The position numbers were made by a program, and so were the translations under genes. A stretch of 64,000 bases of DNA from CBDBLK01 sp965243145 (GTDB taxonomy: Bacteria; Bdellovibrionota; Bacteriovoracia; Bacteriovoracales; Bacteriovoracaceae): the NCBI GenBank assembly GCA_965243145.1, contig CBDEUB010000002.1, forward strand, positions 310,001-374,000, written 5' to 3'. Positions 42,112 to 50,127 of this stretch are shown here, piece after piece. How positions within the stretch are numbered: position 1 is the stretch's first letter; each line of letters begins with the position of its first letter. The notes under the pieces are model-generated. The model had not been told where the DNA came from and searched no databases. It worked only from the letters and a program-made list of their open reading frames with translations.

Positions 42112-42297
42112 ATGGCATCGGAAAGGGAAATGTTACTCATCAGCTCGAAAACCAAGGAGGCCCTCAAGTCCAGTGGGCTTAATGTTTCTTCAGAGGCGAT
42201 CGGCCAGTTTAACGAAAAAGTTCACCGCATGGTGAAAGAGGCCCAAGAGCGCTGCACGGCCAACGGAAGGAAAACCATTAAGGCCTGCGACTTTTAG
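42112..42297 (+). CDS. Small bacterial histone-fold DNA-binding protein
   Basis: A 61-residue protein with an AAGGAGAGAG site just before the ATG. Its predicted helix-loop-helix-loop-helix layout fits a single histone fold: a short first helix (SSKTKEALKSSG), a long central helix (SSEAIGQFNEKVHRMVKEAQERC), then an L2 loop with GRKT at residues 52-55 and a terminal Asp60-Phe61. This length and the GRKT loop match the bacterial histone of Bdellovibrio bacteriovorus (Bd0055). It probably binds and compacts DNA in the nucleoid. A promoter may lie at 42026-42054 (TTGACC, 17 bases, TCAAAA). Assignment is from pattern only. Confidence 0.75.
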   Translation: MASEREMLLISSKTKEALKSSGLNVSSEAIGQFNEKVHRMVKEAQERCTANGRKTIKACDF

Positions 42298-42308
42298 TTT
42301 CGGCAGAG

Positions 42309-42596
42309 GTGGGAACTGGCCCAACATCTTCCTTTGAGATCGGCAACTGGTCGAAGGCCGAGGCCTTTTACAATGAAAAGAAATTGTATCTGCTCGACGA
42401 GGATATAGATTTTGCCGAAGTGGTGCGGGTTCTCGAAGAAGATGGGCGGCACCAACTGGACACCTGGATCGGCAGTGGCCTCATCTATCCCCCCACGGAA
42501 CGGGAAGTCCTCGATTTCCGCTCCCGGCCAGAGTTGCAATTTAAATTTTGCCAGGCCACTCCCTATCTCTTTTTTCAAAAGGTGATCAAGGCGTGA
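42309..42596 (+). CDS. DUF2288-type small protein
   Basis: A 95-residue protein with a GTG start. Its core (LLDEDIDFAEVVRVLEEDGRH, LDTWIGSGLIYPPTEREV, FKFCQATPYLFFQ) resembles DUF2288, a small domain of unknown function. The stop overlaps the GTG start of the next gene by four bases (GTGA), so both are translated together. It follows the histone gene by eleven bases. Confidence 0.5.
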   Translation: MGTGPTSSFEIGNWSKAEAFYNEKKLYLLDEDIDFAEVVRVLEEDGRHQLDTWIGSGLIYPPTEREVLDFRSRPELQFKFCQATPYLFFQKVIKA

Positions 42597-43042
42597 AAAT
42601 TCTCCCCCTCCTGCACATTTTTGTCCTCGCCCTGCCTTGGGGATGCCTCGGCCGTTCTCCGGCCCCCACCCTGGGCATACGACTGGACAAAGGCCAAGTC
42701 AGTTTCCAGGAATGTCGCCAGCGCTGCCTGGCCAGTTTGGCCACCTTCGAGGGTTCTGGCCCCAGTGCCTCCCCCATCAGAGTCACCGGCGACGCTGGCC
42801 AGGCCACTGCTGGCCTGGATGCCGTTTTGCGACGCCATTTCAAGGCCATCCGGGTGAAAAACAGTTTGGCCTACCGGCACTACCAACTCAGAGGGTGGTT
42901 TAACTCGGTGACCGACTTGGAATTGTGGTTTGGCACACTGGGGATGGTTCACTTTAGAATCGAAGCGCGCTCCTACTGGAGTCCCGATCCCTTAAAGAGC
43001 ATCGAAAAGGTGCGTTTCAACTACTACCAAAAAAATTTCTGA
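42593..43042 (+). CDS. Lipoprotein with DUF1499-like domain
   Basis: A 149-residue protein with a lipoprotein leader (ILPLLHIFVLALPWGC, Cys near residue 18) and a domain resembling DUF1499: ATAGLDAVLRRHFKAIRV, AYRHYQLRGWFNSVTDLELWF, MVHFRIEARSYWSPDP and a terminal VRFNYYQ. The resemblance is at the level of the barrel-strand pattern near RSYWS. Translationally coupled to the DUF2288 gene; a low-GC restriction gene starts directly after the stop. Confidence 0.5.
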   Translation: MKILPLLHIFVLALPWGCLGRSPAPTLGIRLDKGQVSFQECRQRCLASLATFEGSGPSASPIRVTGDAGQATAGLDAVLRRHFKAIRVKNSLAYRHYQLRGWFNSVTDLELWFGTLGMVHFRIEARSYWSPDPLKSIEKVRFNYYQKNF

Positions 43043-44173
43043 ATGAAATATCAATCTATAGATACTCTTCAAAAAACACTATCTGAAACTGTCTTTCATT
43101 ACGCTAAAGATAGAAAAAAGGCCGCTGGCCGATCTTTGGGAACACTTGTTGAGATCGTTACATTTTATACTCTTCGCTCATGGAACCTATTAGGCCATAT
43201 CGTTATTGAAAGAAAAATCCCCGAATTTGCAAATCCAAACATTACTCATAATGTTGAATTTTCTCTTCACCCCATTAAATCAACACAAATTGTCGAAATT
43301 GAAGATTACAAATTGCCTATATCAGCGACAAAACTCAAACCTAAATTATCATTTCTCAAAAAAGAAAAGCTAAAATCCTCCCAAGTTTTAAGTCGTAATG
43401 GAATAAAAAGAAATGCAACCGTTCTTTTTGAATCCAGAGATGGACCAGTTGTAGCAAACCTCAACTCCATGAATGAAAAAACTTGCAACATTCTTGTCAA
43501 TCAACTACTAAGCCATCCATTTGCTATATTTGAATGTAAAAGGGTTGGAGTAGAGGAAGGTCTCAAAAAAGGGCCACAAACTATTGAGAAGGCCAAACAG
43601 GGGGCGTATGTGGCCCGCACTGTTTCCTCATTGCAAAAAGTTCGTTTGAGAAATGGTGAATTTAACGGTGTCATTGAACAAAGAAACGGCGAATTTTACA
43701 GTGGCCCTTATGTTGACATCCTGAAAAAAGTTATCAAATCTCCACTCTATTCAGAATATGAAGGATTTATATTGACGATAGGAATTGTTAGCAATCATGG
43801 AAATTGGTTCACCTCAAATCATCACACCAAAGAATTGACCATATTAGCACAATCATATGATTGGTTGTTATTTCTTACAGATTCTGGGTTATCAAAATTT
43901 ATTGACAATTTACTTCTCAACCCAACAAACGAACTTATTCCAGCAAGAAAGGCCTTTTTATCGAGTTATAATGCTGATGTGAAAATAAATCGCTTCACCA
44001 AAGTTCGTATTGATATTGAGGCCGATCAAGCGTTGCAAAACTATTTTGACAATCATAAAACAGAAATTTGTGACTGGTTTAATGTCATTGCTCCCAACAA
44101 GGGAACACTAGACGAACTTCGATCAATACTTGGCATTTTAGGTGAAAAGGAAATCTCTTATGACTGCCGGTAG
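43043..44173 (+). CDS. Probable Type II restriction endonuclease
   Basis: A 376-residue protein, AT-rich compared with its neighbours. A PD-(D/E)xK-type core is suggested by an ELV-like upstream segment and the motif FAIFECKRVGV (Glu164, Lys166). It overlaps the following adenine methyltransferase by 14 bases, the usual layout of a restriction-modification pair. The specific family and target are not recognised. The low GC and the position behind a lipoprotein gene suggest acquisition by transfer. Confidence 0.6.
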   Translation: MKYQSIDTLQKTLSETVFHYAKDRKKAAGRSLGTLVEIVTFYTLRSWNLLGHIVIERKIPEFANPNITHNVEFSLHPIKSTQIVEIEDYKLPISATKLKPKLSFLKKEKLKSSQVLSRNGIKRNATVLFESRDGPVVANLNSMNEKTCNILVNQLLSHPFAIFECKRVGVEEGLKKGPQTIEKAKQGAYVARTVSSLQKVRLRNGEFNGVIEQRNGEFYSGPYVDILKKVIKSPLYSEYEGFILTIGIVSNHGNWFTSNHHTKELTILAQSYDWLLFLTDSGLSKFIDNLLLNPTNELIPARKAFLSSYNADVKINRFTKVRIDIEADQALQNYFDNHKTEICDWFNVIAPNKGTLDELRSILGILGEKEISYDCR

Positions 44174-44750
44174 AACAAACACAAATGCGCTAAGTCAACA
44201 TTGGTGCACTCCGTCAAAATATGTAGATGCCATTCATCAGTTTTTCAACGGAAATCTACATTTAGACCCTTGTTCTAACCAATATTCTATCGTCCAGGCA
44301 AAAACTGAATACTCACTGCCAACAACAAACGGACTTTTCTCATCATGGAATTATCCAACTATTTTTGTTAATCCACCCTATGGCAAAGATAAAGACAGAG
44401 GAACTTCAATTAAAGACTGGTTACAAAAATGTTATTTGGCCCATAAAAACTACCATTCAGAAATTCTTGCGCTTGTGCCAGTGGCAACTAACACTCGACA
44501 TTGGAAAGATTATGTTTTTGGCATTGCAACCGCAGTATCATTTCTTTACGATACTCGACTTAAATTTCTTGAAAATGGACAAGATGGCGGCAAGGGAGCA
44601 CCTATGTCTTGTGCAATGGTATATTGGGGGGGAAATTATGAGAGATTTGAAAATATATTTATTCGATTTGGCGCTGTCACTGACCTACGCCATTTGCACA
44701 ATAAAACAATTGGTGTAACTAACCCACTGCCATTATTTCAAACACAATAA
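44160..44750 (+). CDS. N6-adenine DNA methyltransferase of the restriction pair
   Basis: A 196-residue methyltransferase resembling the phage-type DNA N6-adenine methylase group: SQHWCTPSKYVDAIHQFF, LHLDPCSN, the catalytic NPPYG (residues 71-75), ALVPVATNTRHWKDYVF and AMVYWGG. It starts at ATG 44160 after AAAGGAAA and overlaps the restriction gene. It would protect host DNA from the upstream enzyme. The lack of a separate target-recognition domain fits this small class. Confidence 0.78.
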   Translation: MTAGRTNTNALSQHWCTPSKYVDAIHQFFNGNLHLDPCSNQYSIVQAKTEYSLPTTNGLFSSWNYPTIFVNPPYGKDKDRGTSIKDWLQKCYLAHKNYHSEILALVPVATNTRHWKDYVFGIATAVSFLYDTRLKFLENGQDGGKGAPMSCAMVYWGGNYERFENIFIRFGAVTDLRHLHNKTIGVTNPLPLFQTQ

Positions 44751-44778
44751 TGCTAAAATAAAATGATAAACGAACCCA

Positions 44779-45264
44779 CTAACGCCCCATGGAGGGCAAT
44801 TTGGAGATATAGGCCGCCAAATCCTGAATGTCCTGGGTGCTCAATTTTTTGATGTAGGGATTCATCAATTTGTTGATGCGCTCTCCTTTCTGCATGGCGA
44901 CAATGACGCTTTCAACATACCATCCGTACTGGCCACCGATGGCCGGGGCCTTTTGGGAGCGCTTGCCCTGTCCGCGCTGGCCATGGCACAAGACACACCG
45001 TTTGTACAATTTGGCCCCCCGTTCTAGCTGGGGAGTCATTTCCACCCCCGCCAAAGGGCCTTGGGGTATGGCCTGGGTGGGCGCGGGTTCCTCGGTGGTG
45101 CTCAATTCGGCAATTTTCTGCACGGCCGTCCGGGCACTGTGCAGGGCCGCCAAGGCCTCAAAGTCGAAAGGGGCCACTGCAGGGGCCACGGACTGAAAGC
45201 GGTCGAGACTCATCAACCATGGCAATCCCGCCAAAAAGGCAAAAAAAATGATCATTCTGCTCAC
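44779..45264 (-). CDS. Class I c-type cytochrome
   Basis: A 161-residue exported protein with an N-terminal hydrophobic signal or anchor (IIFFAFLAGLPWLMSL) and a cytochrome c domain with CVLCHGQRGQGKRSQKAPAIGG and a distal Met in NKLMNPYIKKLS, then DLAAYISKL. It carries one covalent haem for periplasmic electron transfer. The ATG overlaps the stop of the upstream small exported protein gene by four bases. Confidence 0.88.
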   Translation of the reverse strand: MSRMIIFFAFLAGLPWLMSLDRFQSVAPAVAPFDFEALAALHSARTAVQKIAELSTTEEPAPTQAIPQGPLAGVEMTPQLERGAKLYKRCVLCHGQRGQGKRSQKAPAIGGQYGWYVESVIVAMQKGERINKLMNPYIKKLSTQDIQDLAAYISKLPSMGR

Positions 45265-45683
45265 AACACCTCCAGGCCGATCTTCAACTCGATGAGCTGG
45301 GACTTGTGATTGTAGACCACAACTTCCTGTTCTCCTAGACGAATGGCAATGGGCCTCTCCAAAAAACTCTCCAAAACGCGCTCTTCACCGTCGTAAATGG
45401 CCCCCACCACCATGATGGTGTCACTCGGCCCGTATTCCCCCTCGCTGGCCTCTTCTTTGAAATGGGCCTGAAGTTCGACTTTGATGCCGGTCTTCATCTG
45501 CAACACCACGGTCTGCCCCTTGCCCACTTCTTCGAGAGCGTGCAATTCACTGGCCAGGGCGAGGCCCAAGTCAATGCCCTTTTTGTCGTAAACGCTGGCG
45601 TTGAGGTACAATTTGGCCCAACAGGGGGTGGCCCAACCCAGACAGAACCCCAGCAAACCCCGCAAAATCCACGCTTTGGGCAC
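45261..45683 (-). CDS. Small exported protein of unknown function
   Basis: A 140-residue protein. The GTG at 45683 follows GGGGAGAGACATA and gives a good signal peptide (KAWILRGLLGFCLGWATPCWA), so the frame's long N-terminal extension is discarded. The mature part is acidic and beta-rich (LYLNASVYDKKGIDLG, IKVELQAHFKEEA, PIAIRLGEQEVVVYN). No family recognised. Translationally coupled to the downstream cytochrome c gene, so it may be part of the same periplasmic electron-transfer unit. Confidence 0.55.
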   Translation of the reverse strand: MPKAWILRGLLGFCLGWATPCWAKLYLNASVYDKKGIDLGLALASELHALEEVGKGQTVVLQMKTGIKVELQAHFKEEASEGEYGPSDTIMVVGAIYDGEERVLESFLERPIAIRLGEQEVVVYNHKSQLIELKIGLEVL

Positions 45684-45756
45684 TATGTCTCTCCCCACTG
45701 TGAAAATTCTACCACTTCCATGACAAATCCCCCGCGCCCGACTAAACTCAGGCCCA

Positions 45757-46368
45757 ATGATGGAGGCCCTAAAAAACTCTAACACAATTGGGAGCAAAAG
45801 TGCCCGCTGGCCACTCTGGCCCCTGTGGTGGGGCCTGGCCTGGCCAGTCCTCGCCGCCTGCACCTCTTTTTTCCTGATTCCCCCCCTGTGGTGGGAGGCG
45901 GCCCTTCCCTTCCGCGCGGAGGGCCTGCTCACCATTCCCACCGGATTGGCGGTGTGCTGGATCGTGCCCCCACCCCCGTCCAAAGGCCAGCACTTCCTCT
46001 CCCTCCTCTTTAAAAGTGTTGGGCCTGCCATTCTGTGCGTGGCCACCCTGCTATTTTTACTCCCCCTGCCCAGCGAGCAAGAGGCCCTGGCCTTGCCCCA
46101 TGTAGACAAACTGGTGCACTTCTTGATCCACGCTTTTTTGGCGGCCTATTTCACCGCCCTCTACCGCTCCCCACTGGCCCTGCCCTTCTTTTTGGCCTAC
46201 GGCACAGGTATCGAGGCGGCCCAACTCTTGATCGAATACCGCGATTGGGAAACCGGCGACCTCTTGGCCAATTTGGCCGGGGTCTGCGCTGGCCACTTCC
46301 TCCTCGCCCGCCACTTCCGCCGGGGCATTCACCGGGTCGAGCGATGGGTGCAGGCCCTGGCCTCCTAG
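45757..46368 (+). CDS. VanZ-like membrane protein
   Basis: A 203-residue protein with four to five membrane helices and the VanZ signature HVDKLVHFLIHAFLAAYF, GTGIEAAQLLIEYRDWETGDLLANLAGVCAGH. VanZ-like proteins are of unclear function; some affect glycopeptide susceptibility. It is the last gene before the tRNA at 46421. Confidence 0.8.
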   Translation: MMEALKNSNTIGSKSARWPLWPLWWGLAWPVLAACTSFFLIPPLWWEAALPFRAEGLLTIPTGLAVCWIVPPPPSKGQHFLSLLFKSVGPAILCVATLLFLLPLPSEQEALALPHVDKLVHFLIHAFLAAYFTALYRSPLALPFFLAYGTGIEAAQLLIEYRDWETGDLLANLAGVCAGHFLLARHFRRGIHRVERWVQALAS

Positions 46369-46420
46369 ACAAGGCCTCTCTTTTCCCCTAAAATTTCCCT
46401 CAATTCTATTTAGCGGTTGG

Positions 46421-46497
46421 GGGGCATTAGCTCAGTTGGTTAGAGCTTCCGGCTCATAACCGGGTGGCCGCTGGTTCGAGTCCAGCATGCCCCACCA
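46421..46497 (+). tRNA. tRNA with CAU anticodon (Met or Ile2), CCA encoded
   Basis: A complete cloverleaf. The acceptor GGGGCAT pairs with ATGCCCC (46487-46493), the D arm is GCTC...GAGC, the anticodon stem CCGG/CCGG carries CTCATAA with anticodon CAT at 46455-46457, the T arm is GCTGGTTCGAGTCCAGC, followed by A and an encoded CCA. With CAU it is either elongator tRNA-Met or the lysidine-modified tRNA-Ile2; sequence alone does not decide. The serine recombinase reading frame ends inside it on the other strand. Confidence 0.93.
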
Positions 46498-48272
46498 CTC
46501 TTGGTAAAACTCCAACTTTTGTCCTCCCGGTTTTGAACCGATGCGTCCAGGAGGTTTTCCCGTAAATAACGCCTCTGAGAGAGTAGCGGAAGAACCCCAT
46601 TTCCCGATTCTAGGCCGCCCATCGCTTTTTTGCTCAGCAGCGCAGCAGTTTCTTCATTAGGGTCAAAATTGTAGGTCAATTCCAAAGAGTGCTTTCCGTC
46701 CTCTTCCAAGACAATGACGGCCTTGGGGATGAGGATTCTCAACAGCTTTTTAGTTTCAAGGGGGTGAAACTTCTCCGAGTTGTCGAGCAAAAGTCGAACA
46801 AATTTTTTAAACTTGCCGCCCTTGAGATTTTCCCAAAAGGCCCTCTCTTTCTGGTCAAGATTGGCCAGTTCTAAGGCCAAAAGGTTTTGTTGCTTTTCCG
46901 CCTTCTCTTTTTCTTCCAGCATTGCATCAATAATTTCTGTAAGATTGTCCCGCTTGTCCATCACCACCTTTTTTAGAGCATCTCCAAAATCCCCAATCAA
47001 GGCCTTGCACTTGGCCATATCCCTCTGCAAGCGCACCCTCTCCTCCTGAAAACGATTCTCCCCATTATGTGCTTTGGCCACAATCTGGTCTAAAAGTTCT
47101 TCTCTTTGAAGAATCTCTCTCAATCTTGAAAAAATAATTTTGTGGAGACTTTCGGCCGGAAATCTCTTTCTATTTCTCGTGTTACGGTAATAGAAATGCT
47201 TTCCACTCTTGGCGGCCTCCCCTGTGTACTTGGAACCATCTGGGGCCTGAAGAATCCCAGAGAGGGGAAATTCATTTTCCCGAGAGTGCTGGGGAAGTTT
47301 TTCTAGGCCTCGGTCAATTTGCTTAAAAAATTCCTCACTGAAAAAAGGGCCATGCTCTCGATAATGTTTGTATTCCCATGTAACCCACCCTTCTTTATCT
47401 TGCTTTTCGGGAAACTGGTTCCAGTTGTCAAAAAAAGCGTTCTTGCCCCTTATCCTGGGATTGCCCAGCAGGAGCATAAGCGAGTTCCAGTCAAAGGGCC
47501 TACCTCCCATTTTGCGGGAAGGTATTTTTTCGCCATCTTTAATTTTTTCTCTCGTCCACCATTCTTTGGTTTTATACCTCTTCTCTCGGCAATAGCGGAT
47601 AGTGCCCTCCCTACTGTATCCCAGTTCAATAAATTTTTTGGCAATATCTTCAAAAATTTTCAACTCTTCGGAATTGATGACATAAAAACCCACATAGCGC
47701 GGGTGATAGTCCAATCCCAAGGCCGGACAGGGTGAAGGGTCTTTGCCGTTAAAAACCATCGCCGAACGGTGCTTTCGGGCAACATTTTCAGAAACCCCCT
47801 CGCTATACTCCCCTGCTTCGATATTTCTAAACTTCCACGCCATCCTCTGGCCGCGATCGTTAGGGTTAAACTCCCCATAATTGACTTCGTGAAGTTCAAT
47901 GCCATTTTTGCGGGCATCCCGCATGATTTGGATATTGAGAACTTCATCGCGGGAAAACCGATCGAGCCGCTCTTGAACAATAAAATCTATGCTCCCCATC
48001 TTCACCAGTTCGGCGAGATAGAGAATTTCTTTCCTGCGGTGAGTGTTTTGGTAACGCCCACTTTTGCCATCTTCCACAATAGTATTGACAATTTTATAAG
48101 TTTTCCCCGTTCTCTCTTTTTGCCTCTTGGCCCAATCTTTGATCAGGTTGATTTGCTGGGTGGGCGAGCCGTCTTTGGCCTCATTTTCCTTGGAAACCCG
48201 GACTACCGCCCAACCTTCAAGGGTGTTTTTGTTTCGCCGTCTCTGGGGGGAGGATTCTTTTTTAAGCAACAT
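46440..48272 (-). CDS. Large serine recombinase next to a tRNA
   Basis: A 610-residue site-specific recombinase. The N-terminal resolvase domain has GWAVVRVSKENEAKDG with nucleophile Ser27 and ERLDRFSRDE. A recombinase domain follows, and a coiled coil lies near residues 425-500. The usual zinc-ribbon cysteines are missing after FPLSGILQ, where KYTGEAAKSGK stands instead. The last ~18 codons (CWTRTSGHPVMSRKL) lie antisense within the tRNA. The frame probably continues through the tRNA because the element ends there, consistent with integration at the tRNA 3' end. A matching second end was not found in the window. Confidence 0.85.
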   Translation of the reverse strand: MLLKKESSPQRRRNKNTLEGWAVVRVSKENEAKDGSPTQQINLIKDWAKRQKERTGKTYKIVNTIVEDGKSGRYQNTHRRKEILYLAELVKMGSIDFIVQERLDRFSRDEVLNIQIMRDARKNGIELHEVNYGEFNPNDRGQRMAWKFRNIEAGEYSEGVSENVARKHRSAMVFNGKDPSPCPALGLDYHPRYVGFYVINSEELKIFEDIAKKFIELGYSREGTIRYCREKRYKTKEWWTREKIKDGEKIPSRKMGGRPFDWNSLMLLLGNPRIRGKNAFFDNWNQFPEKQDKEGWVTWEYKHYREHGPFFSEEFFKQIDRGLEKLPQHSRENEFPLSGILQAPDGSKYTGEAAKSGKHFYYRNTRNRKRFPAESLHKIIFSRLREILQREELLDQIVAKAHNGENRFQEERVRLQRDMAKCKALIGDFGDALKKVVMDKRDNLTEIIDAMLEEKEKAEKQQNLLALELANLDQKERAFWENLKGGKFKKFVRLLLDNSEKFHPLETKKLLRILIPKAVIVLEEDGKHSLELTYNFDPNEETAALLSKKAMGGLESGNGVLPLLSQRRYLRENLLDASVQNREDKSWSFTKSGGACWTRTSGHPVMSRKL

Positions 48273-48585
48273 TGGATTTTTCCTTCAAAAGTTCTACGAG
48301 CCGCTTTGCTAAAATGGATTTGACAACTTCCATGTCCCGTTTAAACTGCTGGTCTGTTCTCGGATTCGCTTTCATAACAACCTTGCTAATATGCCTGGTT
48401 TGGAATCTTTTTAAACGCCGTTGACTTTTCCAATAGCGTTGCTTTCTTTTCGCCCTGGCGCAGTCTTTACATTTGGCATCTCGCCGACTTCCTTTTTTAT
48501 AAAAATCAATCTCTGATTTTTCTCGTTTACAGTGCGTGCACATTTTAACTTTAGAATTTTCCAATGTCCACTCCTTTGCAAGCAT
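48262..48585 (-). CDS. Small zinc-finger protein upstream of the recombinase
   Basis: A ~107-residue basic protein with a four-cysteine finger (CTHCKREKSEIDFYKKGSR, CKDCARAKRKQRY) and a Lys/Arg-rich helical tail. ATG 48585 is used; a TTG at 48564 with AAGGAG at good distance is also possible. Its stop overlaps the recombinase start by 11 bases, so the two are co-transcribed. It may act as a recombination directionality or DNA-binding partner of the recombinase (inference from position only). Confidence 0.5.
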   Translation of the reverse strand: MLAKEWTLENSKVKMCTHCKREKSEIDFYKKGSRRDAKCKDCARAKRKQRYWKSQRRLKRFQTRHISKVVMKANPRTDQQFKRDMEVVKSILAKRLVELLKEKSNVA

Positions 48586-48668
48586 TTCGCCTACTAAAAA
48601 TTTGTTTTTTTGAAAGAAAATTTGATGGCCAGAAACTGAGGGCCTTATGGCCCCCAGCGGCCAAAAGG

Positions 48669-48698
48669 CCAAGGCCGCCCTTTGACGGACGGCCTTGG
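48669..48698 (-). terminator. Hairpin ending the conjugation-type gene unit
   Basis: CCAAGGCCG (48669-48677) pairs with CGGCCTTGG (48690-48698); on the minus strand it is followed by CCTTTT. It sits directly downstream of the TraV-like gene. Confidence 0.45.
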
Positions 48699-48712
48699 AG
48701 AGAGGCCCATCC

Positions 48713-49318
48713 TCAGGAGAGGGCCTGCCGAACCTGGGGGCCAATCCTTTGGCTGCCGTATTTTGATCTAATTTCCTCGATGGAACTATCGCCCTTGTAA
48801 TACCCTCGCTTTTCCGATGGCGGGTGAAAGCTGTATTCATACACTTCAAAGGCCGGGATATAGTAGGTTTTAGGGCCTTGTTTGATATACCGTTCTTTGG
48901 CGTGGTACTTGATAAGGTACTGCTTGCCCACCTTGCCTTTCAGCTTGTCCGGCAAGTCTTTGGCCAAGACTTGGTAGATTTCTTCCCTTTTGGGCCTAAT
49001 ATTGAGTTTTAAAGGCCCCAGTCCTATTTCCATGGCATTGGGATTGTCACCTTCTTTGGGATCAATCAACATACTCCTCAATTTGTAGTTTCGCGGGTCG
49101 TCCTGATAGAGAGCATATCCCGCAAGAGAGGCCAGGCCAGCACCGACTAACCCAAAAACGAATGCATTAGCGCCACGGTCTTTTTTGGTGGGCGACAATG
49201 CCGCACCCGCCGTGGCCCCGGCCATGCCCCCGGAAAGAGAACTATAGGCCAGGGTTTTTTTCAGACTCGAACAAGATGCCAAAAGGCAAAAAGCGGTTAT
49301 GGTGAAAACGAATCTCAT
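48713..49318 (-). CDS. TraV/VirB7-like lipoprotein
   Basis: A 201-residue lipoprotein with a clear lipobox (FTITAFCLLASC), a Gly/Ala-rich hydrophobic stretch (SGGMAGATAGAALS...FVFGLVGAGLASLAGYAL) and a soluble C-terminus. It occupies the place of TraV, the outer-membrane lipoprotein of the F-type core complex, after TraE-, TraK- and TraB-like genes. No conserved family motif is seen, so the call is by context, size and lipobox. It overlaps the upstream gene by four bases. Confidence 0.5.
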   Translation of the reverse strand: MRFVFTITAFCLLASCSSLKKTLAYSSLSGGMAGATAGAALSPTKKDRGANAFVFGLVGAGLASLAGYALYQDDPRNYKLRSMLIDPKEGDNPNAMEIGLGPLKLNIRPKREEIYQVLAKDLPDKLKGKVGKQYLIKYHAKERYIKQGPKTYYIPAFEVYEYSFHPPSEKRGYYKGDSSIEEIRSKYGSQRIGPQVRQALS

Positions 49319-50127
49319 GGCCGCACCTCCTCGCTCAATTTTAAGGATTCGTGAAAAAACACTAAAACGGATTTGCCTGCATTGATGTAAGCAATGGAAA
49401 GTTTATCATCCCCCGACTGCGCTATTTTCTCCCTGGCATTTTGAGCAATATTTGAAAGGCCACTCAAGGCTTGATTGCGGGCGTTTTTGGCGGCGACTTC
49501 CCCCAGGGGAGTCATTACCTGGCCTTTGGTCGCTTCCAGTGTGCCCTGGAGAAAGGAGGCCAGAGAGGAAGAGAGAAAACTTTTCTCTTCCCCCGAATAG
49601 ATATAATCGGCAATGATGCCCTGTGCACCGTCCAAGTCCCAGATTTCCACGGTGACGGGATACTCCCGTTCTTCGGCCACCAACAGGCCACACTTGGAGA
49701 TGACCCGCTTCCTAAAACTCTGCCCCTGGCATTTAAGTTCTGCACCCTCAAGATCACCCTCTTCAATCCTCACAATAAAGGTGGTAGGAGCAGTGTTCAT
49801 CGCCACCATCGAATTAAGCAGAGTCCCCCGCACTCGGGTTAGCGCCATAATCTTTTCCTCTGACCGCTTGATCACCATTTGCCGAGAACCCGCTTCCAGG
49901 AGTTTCAAAATCTTTTGGTCTTGTTCCAGCAATTCCCTCAAAGCACGATCGTCTTTGGCCCTAGTGCCGGATTTTTGTTTGCGCCTGGATCGAGTTTTTG
50001 CTTTGGGGCCTACCTGGGGAGATTTTTGCACCTTGTGCTGATATAACTCACCCGGAGGCAGGTCAACAAACCCTGCATAGGCCAGCGGAACAAGATGCCA
50101 GAGAAAAAACCAAACTCTAAATGTCAT
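49315..50127 (-). CDS. TraB/VirB10-like conjugation core protein
   Basis: A 270-residue exported protein with an N-terminal signal (VWFFLWHLVPLAYAG) and a C-terminal beta-barrel-type domain with the TraB pattern: RGTLLNSMVAMNTAP, TTFIVRIEEGDLEG, KCGLLVAEEREYPVTVEIWDLD and an alpha stretch LSGLSNIAQNAREKI. It is shorter than typical VirB10 because the long periplasmic linker is reduced. TraB spans inner and outer membranes and forms the channel of type IV secretion systems. Overlaps both neighbours by four bases. Confidence 0.65.
   Translation of the reverse strand: MTFRVWFFLWHLVPLAYAGFVDLPPGELYQHKVQKSPQVGPKAKTRSRRKQKSGTRAKDDRALRELLEQDQKILKLLEAGSRQMVIKRSEEKIMALTRVRGTLLNSMVAMNTAPTTFIVRIEEGDLEGAELKCQGQSFRKRVISKCGLLVAEEREYPVTVEIWDLDGAQGIIADYIYSGEEKSFLSSSLASFLQGTLEATKGQVMTPLGEVAAKNARNQALSGLSNIAQNAREKIAQSGDDKLSIAYINAGKSVLVFFHESLKLSEEVRP

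Noticed and set aside
45684..46109. N-terminal extension of the small exported protein gene
   Set aside because: It overlaps the VanZ-like gene antisense, is rich in Arg/Gly without pattern, and the GTG at 45683 gives a ribosome binding site and signal peptide.
46440..46494. Functional C-terminal end of the recombinase inside the tRNA
   Set aside because: The last codons are simply the antisense of the tRNA, a frequent accidental extension; they probably do not contribute to activity.
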